NCBI GenBank assembly: GCA_958510825.1
Contig: OY294044.1
Coordinates: 69,576,095 to 69,640,094 of the forward strand
DNA: 64,000 bases
Source: Brachypterus glaber
Taxonomy: Eukaryota > Arthropoda > Insecta > Coleoptera > Kateretidae
Direction: 5' to 3'
The notes beneath the pieces were generated by a model. The model searched no databases. It saw only the letters and a list, made by a program, of their open reading frames with translations, and had not been told where the DNA came from. Positions 46,422 to 57,734 of this stretch are shown here, one piece after another. Made by a program: the position numbers and the translations under genes. Every line of letters starts with the position of its first letter. Positions within the stretch are counted from its first letter, which is position 1.

Positions 46422-46661
46422 CTATGGCTTGGTTCTAAAAGGGCCAATGTCAAAATTTTTGAATGGATACACTAAGTCAAACGTTGGCTATTTTAGCAGT
46501 TTAACAGATATGTTTATTGAAAACACACGTCGAACCTTGTCGCTTAAAGTATACATTTATCTGACAAGCACTAACATTGGCTTTTTTAGGTTATATGAAA
46601 AAAATTAGTACAACTCAAAATACGGAAAAAGTGACATTGGCCTTTTAGAACCTAGCCACAG
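46422..46661. mobile_element. Hairpin MITE nested in palindromic unit 2
   Basis: This is the counterpart of 45228-45462, with small differences (CTATGGCTTGG at the left end). It was duplicated with its host unit. Confidence 0.75.
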
Positions 46662-47630
46662 ATACACAGAAAAAAGATAGTATTGTGAAATTTTGTAGGT
46701 ATGATTATTTATATTCAAAAAATACAAAAAAAAGTTTTAGAGTTTTAAAGTGGCATTTTTTTACCATAATTTTTTTTGGAAAAAACATAAAAAAATGGTG
46801 GTCGCCGTGATTCCGGCCGCTTGGATCGGCTAAAAAAACGGGATATTATTTAGTATAGAAGTCGCTATAGCACAAAGTAAATAATTTTTTTGACCAAAAA
46901 ACAAAAAATAACAAAATGGTCAACGTTTTTACACCTGTCTGGAAACAAGATTTAGTCTGACTTTCAATAAACCCTAATTTTATTTCAAAACTCTATTATA
47001 TAGTTATAATATCTTATATAATATAAGACAATAGGATAGTTTTAGGACTAATTTAAAAAAATAAAAACAATAGATAGATTTTTTTAAAATTAGTCTTAAA
47101 ACAATCCTGTTGTCTTATATAATCAAGTTATGAAAGAAAATTAGGATTTATCCAAAGTCAGATTATATATATGTTTCAGAAAACCACCGTTTTTTTCATG
47201 TTTTTTTCAAAAAAAAATTATGGTTAGAAACGGACACTTCAAATTTTTTTAAAAAATTGTATTTTTTGAATATAAATAAGCATACCTACAAAAATTTCAC
47301 AATGATTTTTTTTTATAAAAAAATTAAAAAATAAAAAAAAAATTGAAGGTAGAAAGACCCCTTAATATAAAAATGAAAATGTAAATGCAAACAAAAGCCT
47401 TAATATTCAAAGATAGTATCATAATATTTTGTAACATGACATGAACGAAACTGAAAACTTTATGGGAAATGATTGTATCAGAAAATTCAATATCTTAAAA
47501 AATATACATATTCCTTAACAGATTGACTGCCCAGCTGATTTTCGGGTCCTTGCCATAATGTGTTTTGTGAACCATATAGGTGCACAGCAGTACTTGCCAT
47601 TGGACAATTGTGCAACTATTTGGTGCACAT

Positions 47631-49109
47631 CACGCAATGAAATAAGTCATACTGTGTGTCCTATAGGTGCACGGTTTAAAGATTTTATACGGAAAACTTA
47701 CTCATTGAGCTTTTTGGGCTAAATTACTTGCAAGCCATATTCCTCAAAGATCACGTTCTTTATTTCCTAAAATTTCGGGGTATACTCTTAAATGTGTCTA
47801 CATTTAACACCAATAATGGCTAGAATTCCTTTTTTTATATAATTTTTTTATGACTTCAAATATTGCCAGTAGACCAAATTTTAAGCAATTTTTCGTAATA
47901 AACCAAAATTTTAAAAATAAAATATTAATGAAAATAAATATTTATAATAAATATTTAATAATATTGATTTTTTATAACGATTTTTAATAACGATTTTTAA
48001 TAATGATTTTTTATAAAAATTTAAACGACTATACAGGGTGATCAATAACTGGCATGTCATTTAAGAGGTGATTCTGCATCCAAAAAAATCAAAAAAAGTT
48101 CCTATAAAATGAGCCCTAATGAAGCTACGGCCTTTTAAAATTATAATAAAAAGTCCAAACCTTTTAAGCTGGAGCGACGAGCCTTTGCGTGTATAATAGT
48201 ATTAATAAGGGCAATAAGCTTATGTCAATTTATTTTTTTGAATTCATCCAGAGGCATCCCTAGACGGAAAAATGTATTAGGCTTAACACATTTTTGCCTC
48301 AAACTTTTTTATGTGTACTTTTTTTGCATTTTTTGTGAAAAATATGCATTCCTAGAGTAAAAATACATAAAAAATGTTAGATAGTGTAATACTATAGGAG
48401 CAACCGTTTTCAAAAAAATGCAATTAAGTGGAAGTAATATTTGGTGCCACCAAAAACGTTACTTTTTAAAAGGCTATTACTCCTTTAATATTAAATTTAG
48501 GTGTTTTGGTGAAGAATACTTTTTTGCTCTGTTTTAAATAAAGAATCACTCTGTGGTATTAAAATTTTATTCATGCTTTTTTGTTCCACATTCATATGTC
48601 ATCTTCGAAGGCCGTAGGCCTTAGGGCTCATTTCCGGACCAACATTTATATAAACTTTCTTTCATATTTTTGGATGTAGAATCACCTCTTAAATGGCATG
48701 CCAGTTATTGATCACCCTGTATGGTCGTTTAAATTTTTATAAAAAATCATTATTAAAAATCGTTATAAAAAATCAATATTATTAAATATTTATTATAAAT
48801 ATTTATTTTCATTAATATTTTATTTTTAAAATGTTGGTTTATTACGAAAAATTGCTTAAAATTTGGTCTACTGGCAATATTTGAAGTCATAAAAAAATTA
48901 TATAAAAAAGGATTTCTAGCCATTATTGGTGTTAAATGTAGACACATTTAAGAGTATACCCCGAAATTTTAGGAAATAAAGAACGTGATCTTTGAGGAAT
49001 ATGGCTTCCAAGTAATTTAGCCCAAAAAGCTCAATGAGTAAGTTTCCCGTATAAAATCTTTAAACCGTGCACCTATAGGACACACAGTATGACTTATTTC
49101 ATTGCGTGC
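47631..49109. repeat. 1.5-kb palindrome centred on an M1 MITE
   Basis: The left arm (47631-48033) begins CACGCAATGAAATAAGTCAT. The right arm (about 48722-49109) ends with its reverse complement, and the ~390-bp arms match closely throughout. The M1 element at 48034-48719 forms the centre. Frames such as 48753-48947 lie in the arm and are not genes. Confidence 0.9.
48034..48719. mobile_element. M1 family MITE, complete, at palindrome centre
   Basis: The ends are CAGGGTGATCAATAACTGGC on both strands, with TA on each side. It is 686 bp long and has the same interior order as the 4526-5235 copy. Confidence 0.85.
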
Positions 49110-49127
49110 TGTTACCCCTGTATATTA

Positions 49128-49263
49128 TATACAGTGCCTTCCAAAAGTCACACATCCACCCTCTTAACTTTTTAACTAGTGGATATATATATCGATGGCT
49201 TCATAACATAGGAGCGTATTTTCCATTTAAAAAACACAAAAGATACGCCCCTATGTTATGAAG
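49128..49263. repeat. Tc1-like terminal sequence and adjacent hairpin
   Basis: TATA followed by CAGTGCCTTCCAAAAGTCAC near 49128-49150 looks like one terminus of a Tc1/mariner element; no matching right end was found. A hairpin follows: CTTCATAACATAGGAGCGTA (49199) pairs with TACGCCCCTATGTTATGAAG (to 49263), with one mismatch. Confidence 0.5.
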
Positions 49264-49532
49264 AACTCTATGTCTTTGAAAATCGGAACCAGTTTACAAG
49301 ACAACATAAAACATCTTTTTTTTATTTTTGTCTATTAAATTTATTAGTTGGGGAAATTGGATCGGTACAGCTGGAAAGTTCGTAGGGGCGAGGATCTTTA
49401 TATTTAGTCATCAAAAATTTTCGTCAGGGGTAAGATAAGAAATTCTTAATATTTGGTTAGGAAATTTTTAACTTGCTCCCCCCCCCAAAAAAAAAATCCT
49501 TGCGTCACACCTGTTTGGGATAGTTTGTTAAG

Positions 49533-49795
49533 TGTATTGTTGATCTTAGTTTAACAGAATTTATATCAGACAATGTAACTTTTCTATTTGTTGGCGTGGA
49601 ACTTGATTGCGGTATAAGTTCTAGATATTCACTATCATTTTCCAATAAAACAAGTTCTACATTTACTGTGTATTGCTTAATCTAAGCAATTTAAATAATA
49701 TAAGTATGAAGTTAAAAAAATATATTTTTTTACGTTTTTTTAAATAAAAAGCTTATTAAATAGTACAATCAAATTCGCTCTCAGATAAGCACTAT
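49533..49795 (-). pseudogene. Partial duplicate of the 49.9-kb exon
   Basis: On the minus strand, 49650-49533 encodes LLENDSEYLE, then STPTNRKVTLSDINSVKLRS and TIHLTN. It is collinear with the middle of the exon at 49934-50392. A second small piece at 49795-49765 repeats the exon's last codons (SESEFD..I, stop) and trailer. Substitutions in the first piece mostly keep the amino acids, with TLSDINSVKLR unchanged. It breaks off at both sides, so it is either a truncated duplicate or an alternative exon. Confidence 0.65.
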
Positions 49796-49933
49796 TGATA
49801 AATTATTTCTCATTTCCCAATAAAAAAAGTTTCACATTTACTTTAAATTGCTTAGTTTAAGCAATTTAAATAATTAAGTATTAAATTCAAAACAAATATT
49901 TTAGCATCTACATTTATTTGAATAATAAATTTA

Positions 49934-50392
49934 TTAAATAGTAAAATCAAATTCGCTCTCAGAATCCAAAAAAAGGCTAGAATAAGAAGTAGAATGAATG
50001 GCTGTGTATCTTCTTTTCAAAACCTGTAGCAAATCGGATGCATCGGGACTTCTAGGACTATTTCTAAAGTGTATTGTTGGTCTAAGCTTAACAGAATTTA
50101 TATCAGACAAGGTGAGTCTCCTATTTGTTGGTGTGGAACTCGGCTTCTGTGTAATTTCTAGATATTCACTATCATTTTCCAATAAGTTTGGCATCGGAGG
50201 AGGCTTTGGTATAATTGGACTAAAAACCGACGAAGTTACTTCAACTTCTTCCTTATCAGTTTCAAAACTATACAGTTTCGTACAATGTTCACAGCAAATA
50301 TGTTTTTGTTCAAGCGAACCTAAAATACAGTTTTTGGACTTTATTAACAAGCTTAAGGTAATATTGTGACACAGTCTTTGTTGATTGGGCAA
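49934..50392 (-). CDS. Candidate host-gene (terminal) exon, proline-motif protein
   Basis: This 152-codon frame is the only one in the window with normal protein-like composition that is not attributable to a transposon. It reads, in order, a cysteine motif (HICCEHCTKLYSFE, residues ~31-44), an acidic linker, PIIPKPPPMPNLLENDSEYL (~60-79), TLSDINSVKLRPT (~93-105), SPRSPDASDLLQVLKRRYTA (~112-131) and an acidic end (DSESEFDFTI). A stop is followed within about 15 bases by AATAAA. The order of proline run, VKLR and DLL..LKRRY is loosely reminiscent of MTFR1/PRR11-type proteins; I am not confident of that. A possible acceptor (CTGTATTTTAG) just upstream of 50319 suggests a last exon beginning there. 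Alternatively, translation starts at the ATG at 50392. The function is unknown. Confidence 0.5.
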   Translation of the reverse strand: MPNQQRLCHNITLSLLIKSKNCILGSLEQKHICCEHCTKLYSFETDKEEVEVTSSVFSPIIPKPPPMPNLLENDSEYLEITQKPSSTPTNRRLTLSDINSVKLRPTIHFRNSPRSPDASDLLQVLKRRYTAIHSTSYSSLFLDSESEFDFTI

Positions 50393-50734
50393 TTACGTAT
50401 ATTTTTAGACAATAGGGCATAAGCGAAAAAGCCAAAAATATTTGTCAAGTAGATAAATAACACAGGCACACAAAAACAAAAAAGGTCTGCTTCCCCAGAC
50501 AAGACAAACATTTCCATACGTTTTTGTAGTCGCTGAATCCAAATCTGAGGTTGGTTTAACTAGGCCGGGTCGCACTTCGTATGACACTGAAATTGGCAGA
50601 CGATTCTAGCAGACGATTTTTTAAAATGTCAAAATGTGATTATATGGGTAATTCCTAATAAAAATATTTTATTTCTGTATTTTTATTTTATTTAAGCTTA
50701 ATTTATTAATTAAAGGACAAATTAAGGGATAATA
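50393..50734. other. Sequence upstream of the candidate exon
   Basis: It may contain an intron or 5' region of the minus-strand gene. The 60-codon minus frame at 50405-50587 (TTKTYGNVCLVWGSRPF) is open but has no recognised motif and no proven connection. Confidence 0.35.
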
Positions 50735-51410
50735 CACAGTTGTCCCCGAGCTCGCTTGGGTTAAAAAAAATTCGAACCAAAAGTTAAGGTTGGATCCTTG
50801 TAGTAATCGGTTTGGAGATAATATATCCACCAACAGCCAAATCCAGAAAATTCGCTTTTGGTAGATAATGGTAACTCTTCTTTGAAGAGGTACATCTTTT
50901 ACACCAATGATAATAGAAACCTGTTCAAGTGTATTTAGTTAGTATTTTTGACGCAGATTCCAAATATCTTTTCAAAAGTAAGCTATCTATTTTTGTTACG
51001 GAGAAAAACATAAATAAAAAAATGGAAAATTGAAATTTAGGGTACTTTTAAGCATTTACTTTTATTTAATTTTAGTAAATATATGACTCTAAAGTATAAA
51101 TGAAGAAAATCTGTTTCTTTAACTTAATAAAAATGCTAATTAGAACTTAATTTATTAACCATTTTAAATTTGGGAACCTTTAGAAAAATCGATTGATTTT
51201 GATTATATTTTATTTTGTTGAGTAGTGTGAAAATTGCAATCCTTCAAAGTTTGACTTTTTAAATCATTTTATGGAATAAGTAAATCAGTGGTTATAAAAC
51301 GGTTTAGAACATTGAATATAGTTCCTCCATCCGGCGGCGGTTCTAGGGAACCACGGCACTATGATACCAAATGTGTATTTGTTTGGGAATGATGCGAAAC
51401 TCTCAACAAA

Positions 51411-51880
51411 ATGAGGGTGCTAGGACACGAGGGTGTTGAAGGCAATGAGGCAGCAGACTCTCGTGCTAGAGAAGGGGCATGCACTCAATTTACTGGCCCT
51501 AAACCTTTAACAAAAGCCACCTGGTAAAGTCTACCAAAAAATGGGAAACCAAAATCATAGTTCGATATTGTAAAGACCAAAACTTAAGACAGGCCAAAAT
51601 ATTTATAAAATATGAACCTGAAAAACAAGAAAAGTGAACTCAGCATTCCGGAAATAAAAACCAGTCATTGCCCTCTAAGATAACGCTTAAAAATTGACAC
51701 CTGCTGTATATGCTCAGAAGCACCAGAAAAGGCCGAACACATTATCTGCTTTTGCAAAGTCATTGTTTGCAAAAAGCTACTATATCGAACAGGTATATCC
51801 AAAATCCGCAGATATATCCCAAGTAGCCCCAAAAATACTTTTGTCCTTCTTGGGAAACGTAAAGTTATATGTAGATTAAA
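51411..51880 (+). pseudogene. Decayed LINE ORF2 C-terminus with RNase H remnant
   Basis: The frame reads VLGHEGVEGNEAADSRAREG, the last conserved RNase H block of R1/I/LOA-type LINEs. Several stops and shifts follow, then a cysteine-rich TCCICSEAPEKAEHIICFCK, the zinc-knuckle-like segment that follows RNase H in those elements. It is enclosed by the foldback element at 50735-53395. It is non-functional. Confidence 0.7.
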
Positions 51881-53019
51881 TTATGAAGGGGATTCACAAT
51901 AGATCTCATTGGTCGCAGTGACTTGAAAGGTACTATGTTGCCTCACAACCCCATTTGTATTGAATTGTATGATGTTTAAATATACCTTAATATTTTAAGG
52001 AGAAGCGTTCTTAGTAGTATCTGGCGAGCCTGCCTATTAAAATCTGTTCGAACCCACTATGTTAAGCAACAATACGAAAAATGTAATTTATTATTAATAA
52101 TCGGTAAAATATAATACATACAGTTGTGTTTAACCATATTATAATTTTTTGTCTCCATTTTCCAATTTCATTGCTGACTTTTGACTTATTTATGTGTATT
52201 TGTATACATTCTAAAGATGAATAAACGAATTAAATTGAATTTAAAATATAATACAAAACGAGGAAGCCGAGGAAACATTAGGGAAAATAAATATATATCC
52301 CCAATGTCAGAACGTGTAGATTTAGGAAATAGTTAGAATGTAAATTGAATATAAATGAATTTCTAGTCTAATAAATTATCACAAATCAGTTAGTGATCAC
52401 CGTTTTATTTCACCCTCTCTGATCAGCTGAAGGACTAGAAAGTCTTCTCTATCCTGCTTATTCAGAGAGTTACCTGATGTAAAATATAACTTACAAGTCT
52501 GGGTATATTGCTTGGATTTGTAATAATTATATTAAAAAATAAAAAAATACAGACAATAAAACGATTTTTTTTAAATAAAATTATTATGCTTTAATTTGCA
52601 AAAACTACTGTGCCAAACAAAATGTATTATTATTTTATAAGATGTTAAAATATAAAACATAATAACTAACGTTAAATTATATTTAATAAAAAATGGAAAA
52701 AAATAAATTTAAATTAAAATAAAATATTTAATCTTATTTCAATACATGTATTAATAAATAAAAAAAACTTTAGACAATAGTCTATGCTGTCTACACATAT
52801 TTTAAATCATTACTTAAAACAAAGATGGGGTTGTCAGAGTTTTATATAAATAAAACTTAACTTATTGAGAACCACTGCTTTAAAAAAGGACACTACCCAA
52901 CAGACCGTAATTTCAGCAATGATACTGTAAAAATAGCAGTTACTTTTTCAGGTTCTTAAGTTCAGAAAAAAATAATATTTTTAACTGTTAGTAGCGTATA
53001 TATTTAGTTAAAAACATGA
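51881..53019. other. AT-rich interior of the foldback element
   Basis: No coding motif is seen. It includes probable LINE 3' UTR just after 51880 and otherwise low-complexity DNA. Confidence 0.45.
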
Positions 53020-53454
53020 AATTTATTTAGGTTTAGTCGAAAGTATTATATTTGCTAAAATGTAATAAATAAAAATGCTTAAAAGTGCCCTAAATTTCAA
53101 TTTTACATTTTTTTAAGAACGTTTTTCTCTGTAAACAAAAATGATAGCTTAATTTTGAAAAGATATTTAAAATCTGCGTCAAAAATACTAACTAAATACA
53201 CTTGAACAGTTTTCTATTATCATTGGTGTAAAAGATGTACCTCTTCAAAGAAGAGTTACCATTATCTGCCAAAAGCGAATTTTCTGGATTTGGCTGTTGG
53301 TGGATATATTATCTCCAAACCGATTACTACAAGGATCCAACCTTAACTTTTGGTTCGAATTTTTTCTAACCCAAGGGTTCTCGGGGACTACTGTGAATAC
53401 TGCACTTATGTTAATATATGGGTACACTTTAATGGACAAAAATATTAATTTTTA

Positions 53455-56400
53455 GCCCTACTACGTAAATACGCGTTTTCTGCACATAGCAAGTTTTTCC
53501 GTATTTGCCACCAGAAATCCTTCCTGCAAATTGTCTGACGATACCCACGAAGATTACTTACCAATACGACTATCATATGGTACAATAAAATATTTCACTT
53601 TCGACTGCAGGCTATCCCTCCGCGCGCAAAGAAAACTCATGTATACTGCACTTGGCTAGTTTTTGCCTGTTTTTCACCAGACAACTGTCCTGCAAATCAT
53701 AAGCTTATACACAAAAAGAATCTTTATCAATAGTACTACCATATGGTACAATCACATCCTCCACTTTCAACTGCAGGCTATCCTTCCACGGGAAAAGAAA
53801 AACGCGGGTATAGTGCACTTGGCTATTTTGTTACGTTTTCCACCAGACATCCTTCTTGCAAATTTTCTGCTGATAGCTACGAAGATTACTTACCAATAGG
53901 CCCACCTTATGGTACAATCAAATATTTCACTTTCGACTGCAGGCTATCCCTCCTCAAAGAAAGAAAATACGCGTCTTCTGCACGTAGCAAGTTTTTGCCT
54001 GTTTTCCACCAGAAATCCTTCTTGCAAATTGTCTGCTGATACCAACAAAGATTTCTAACCAACACGACCACCATATGGTACAATCAAATATTTTACTTTC
54101 GACTGCAGGCTATCCTTCCGCGCGCAAAGAAAACTCACGTGTACTGCACTTGGCTAGTTTTTGGCCGTTTTCCACCAGATAAATCTCCTGCAAATCGTAA
54201 GCTTGTTCACCAAAAGAATCCTTATCAATATTACTACCATATGGTACAATCACATCCTCCACTTTCGACTGCAGGCTATTCCTCCTCAAACAAAGAAAAT
54301 ACGCGTTTTCTGCACGTAGCAAGTTTTTGCCTGTTTTCCACCAGAAATCTTTCTTGCAAATTGTCTGCTGATACCACAAAGATTTCTTACCAACAAGACC
54401 ACCATATGGTATAATCAAATATTTTACTTTCGACTGCAGGCTATCCCTCCGCGCTCAAAGAAAACTCATGTATACTGCACTTGGCTAGTTTTTGCCCATT
54501 TCCCACCAGATAACTCTCCTGCAAATCGTAAGCTTGTGCACCAAAAGAATCCTTATCAATAGTACTACCATATGGTACAATCATATCCTCCACTTTCGAC
54601 TGCAGGCTATTCCTCCTCAAACAAAGAAAAACATGTGTTTTCTGCACATGGCAAGTTTTTGCCTGTTTTCCGCCAGACATCCTTGTTGCAAATTGTCTGC
54701 TGATACCCACGAGGATTTCTTACCAACACGACCACCATATGGTACAATCAAATATTTCACTTTCGACTGCAGGCTACCCCTCCGCGCGCAAAGAAAACTT
54801 ATGTATACTGCACATGGCTAGTTTTTGCCCGTTTTCCACCGAATAACTCTCCTGCAAATCATAAGCTTATACACCAAAAGAATCCTTATCAATAGCACTA
54901 CCATACGGTACAAACAAATCCTCCACTTTCGACTGCAGGCTATTCCTCCTCAAACAAAGTAAATACGCGTTTTCTGCACGTAGCAAGTTTTTGCCAGTTT
55001 TCCACCAGAAATCCTTCTTGCAAATTGTCTGCTGATACCCACGAAGATTAGTTACCAATACGACCACCATATAGAACAATCAAATCCATTACTTTCGACT
55101 GCAGGCTATCCGTCCGCGCGCAAAGAAAACTCATGTATACCGCACTTGGCTAGTTTTTGGCCGTTTTCCACCAGATAACTCTCCTGCAAATCGTAAGCTT
55201 GTGCACCAAAAGAATCCTTATCAATAGTACTACCATATGGTACAATCACATCCTCCACTTTCGACTGCTGGCTATTCCTCCTCAAACAAAGAAAAATATG
55301 TGTTTTTGCACATAGCAAGTTTTTGCCTGTTTTCCACCAGAAATCCTTCTGGCAAATTGTCTGCTGTTACCAACAAAGATTTCTTAGCAACACGACCACC
55401 ATATGGTACAATCAAATATTTCACTTTCGACTGCAGGCTATCCCTCCGCGCGCAAAGAAAACTCATGTATACTGCACTTGGCTAGTTTTTGGCCGTTTTC
55501 CACCAGATAACTCTCCTGCAAATCGTAAGCTTGTACACCAAAAGAATCCTTATCAATAGCACTACCATATGGTACAATCACATCCTCAACTTTCGACTGC
55601 AGGCTATTCCTCCTCAAAGAAAGAAAATACGCGTCTTCTGCACGTAGCAAGTTTATGCCTGTTTTCCACCAGAAATCCTTCTTGCAAATTGTCTGCTGAT
55701 ACCAACAAAGATTTCTAACCAACACGACCACCATATGGTACAATCAAATATTTTACTTTCGACTGCAGGCTATCCCTCCGCGCGCAAAGAAAACTCACGT
55801 GTACTGCACTTGGCTAGTTTTTGGCCGTTTTCCACCAGATAAATCTCCTGCAAATCGTAAGCTTGTTCACCAAAAGAATCCTTATCAATATTACTACCAT
55901 ATGGTACAATCACATCCTCCACTTTCGACTGCAGGCTATTCCTCCTCAAACAAAGAAAATACGCGTTTTCTGCACGTAGCAAGTTTTTGCCTGTTTTCCA
56001 CCAGAAATCCTTCTTGCAAATTGTCTGCTGATACCAACAAAGATTTCTTACCAACAAGACCACCATATGGTATAATCAAATATTTTACTTTCGACTGCAG
56101 GCTATCCCTCCGCGCTCAAAGAAAACTCATGTATACTGCACTTGGCTAGTTTTTGCCCGTTTCCCACCAGATAACTCTCCTGCAAGTCGTAAGCTTGTGC
56201 ACCAAAAGAATCCTTATCAATAGTACTACCATATGGTACAATGATATCCTCCACTTTCGACTGCAGGCTATTCCTCCTCAAACAAAGAAAAACATGTGTT
56301 TTCTGCACATGGCAAGTTTTTGCCTGTTTTCCGCCAGACATCCTTGTTGCAAATTGTCTGCTGATACCCACGAGGATTTCTTACCAACACGACCACCATA

Positions 56401-56516
56401 TGGTACAATCAAATATTTCACTTTCGACTGCAGGCTATCCCTCCGCGCGCAAAGAAAACTCCTGTATACTGCACTTGGCTAGTTTTTGGCCATTTTCCAC
56501 CAGATAACTCTCCTGC
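53455..56516. repeat. 166-bp satellite array, alternating A/B monomers
   Basis: The phase marker ACTTTCGACTGCAGG occurs 18 times from 53597 to 56420, spaced 165-167 bp. Two monomer types alternate. One type has CCGCGCGCAAAGAAAACTCATG and CACCAAAAGAATCCTTATCA (in parts). The other has CTCCTCAAACAAAGAAAATA and ACCAACAAAGATTTCTTACC. Monomers at 53929-54759 match those at 55589-56420 far better than they match neighbours, at an offset of 1660-1661 bp. That indicates a 10-monomer higher-order repeat. The many short frames on both strands are periodic artefacts. Confidence 0.95.
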
Positions 56517-56689
56517 GTATTTTCTTTCTTTGAGGAGAAATAGCCTGCAGTCGAAAGTGGAGGATGTGATTGTACCGTATGGTAGTGCTATTAATAAGGA
56601 TTCTTTTGGTGTATAAGCTTATGATTTGCAGGACAGTTATCTGGTGGAAAACGGGCAAAAACTAGCCAAGTGCAGTATACATGAGTTTT
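56517..56689. repeat. Satellite in reversed orientation up to the gap
   Basis: At 56516/56517 the array switches strand. GTATTTTCTTTCTTTGAGGA and TAGCCTGCAGTCGAAAGTGG are the reverse complement of the monomers. The inverted part is not the mirror image of the preceding bases (it carries different variants), so it is a different set of monomers. Confidence 0.9.
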
Positions 56690-56889
56690 NNNNNNNNNNN
56701 NNNNNNNNNNNNNNNNNNNNNNNNNNNNNNNNNNNNNNNNNNNNNNNNNNNNNNNNNNNNNNNNNNNNNNNNNNNNNNNNNNNNNNNNNNNNNNNNNNNN
56801 NNNNNNNNNNNNNNNNNNNNNNNNNNNNNNNNNNNNNNNNNNNNNNNNNNNNNNNNNNNNNNNNNNNNNNNNNNNNNNNNNNNNNNNNN
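56690..56889. other. Assembly gap of exactly 200 N
   Basis: It is a round-number run of N joining two contigs. Any open frame drawn through it is meaningless. Confidence 0.99.
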
Positions 56890-57734
56890 GTTTTTTTCAT
56901 GTTTTTTTCAAAAAAAAATTATGGTTAGAAACGGACACTTCAAATTTTTTTAAAAAATTGTATTTTTTGAATATAAATAAGCATACCTACAAAAATTTCA
57001 CAATGATTTTTTTTTATAAAAAAATTAAAAAATAAAAAAAAAATTGAAGGTAGAAAGACCCCTTAATATAAAAATGAAAATGTAAATGCAAACAAAAGCC
57101 TTAATATTCAAAGATAGTATCATAATATTTTGTAACATGACATGAACGAAACTGAAAACTTTATGGGAAATGATTGTATCAGAAAATTCAATATCTTAAA
57201 AAATATACATATTCCTTAACAGATTGACTGCCCAGCTGATTTTCGGGTCCTTGCCATAATGTGTTTTGTGAACCATATAGGTGCACAGCAGTACTTGCCA
57301 TTGGACAATTGTGCAACTATTTGGTGCACATCACGCAATGAAATAAGTCATACTGTGTGTCCTATAGGTGCACGGTTTAAAGATTTTATACGGAAAACTT
57401 ACTCATTGAGCTTTTTGGGCTAAATTACTTGCAAGCCATATTCCTCAAAGATCACGTTCTTTATTTCCTAAAATTTCGGGGTATACTCTTAAATGTGTCT
57501 ACATTTAACACCAATAATGGCTAGAATTCCTTTTTTTATATAATTTTTTTATGACTTCAAATATTGCCAGTAGACCAAATTTTAAGCAATTTTTCGTAAT
57601 AAACCAAAATTTTAAAAATAAAATATTAATGAAAATAAATATTTATAATAAATATTTAATAATATTGATTTTTTATAACGATTTTTAATAACGATTTTTA
57701 ATAATGATTTTTTATAAAAATTTAAACGACTATA

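Larger units (their letters stand above)
45046..47520. repeat. Two tandem palindromic units (~1.16 kb) plus partial third
   Basis: GAAAATGTAAATGCAAAC begins units at 45046, 46215 and 47375 (periods 1169 and 1160); the third stops near 47520. Each unit carries a foldback running from CTACCTTCAAATT to AATTTGAAGGTAG. The centre is near 45865, with TAAGACAATAGGATAG pairing to CAATCCTGTTGTCTTA-like sequence. Each unit also carries a nested hairpin element and a GC-rich insert (GATTCCGGCCGCTTGGATCG). It is non-coding. Confidence 0.85.
50735..53395. mobile_element. Foldback DNA element with ~0.4-kb terminal inverted repeats
   Basis: The left end CACAGTTGTCCCCGAG and right end (reverse-complemented CACAGTAGTCCCCGAG) start inverted repeats of roughly 375 bp (50735 to ~51110 and ~53020 to 53395) with scattered mismatches. 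The 1.9-kb middle contains a decayed LINE fragment but no transposase. No convincing target duplication was found (left flank GGGATAATA, right flank AATACTGC). The superfamily is undetermined; the CAG-like end is compatible with hAT but not decisive. Confidence 0.8.

Noticed and set aside
48753..48947. 64-codon minus-strand frame, repeated at 58454
   Set aside because: It lies in the arm of the large palindrome and has no motif; its reappearance is only the 9701-offset repeat.
49998..50369. 123-codon plus-strand frame
   Set aside because: It is antisense to the candidate minus-strand exon, whose composition, motif order and AATAAA after the stop are more convincing.
53663..56507. Many overlapping 60-116-codon frames on both strands with similar peptides
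   Set aside because: They repeat with the 166-bp satellite period and occur on both strands, so they are satellite artefacts.
53455..56516. CRISPR-like array
   Set aside because: The repeats are direct 166-bp satellite monomers without unique spacers, and the context is a eukaryotic repeat region.
56626..56953. Frames of about 87-100 codons across the gap
   Set aside because: They are open only because the 200 N are treated as unknown residues.
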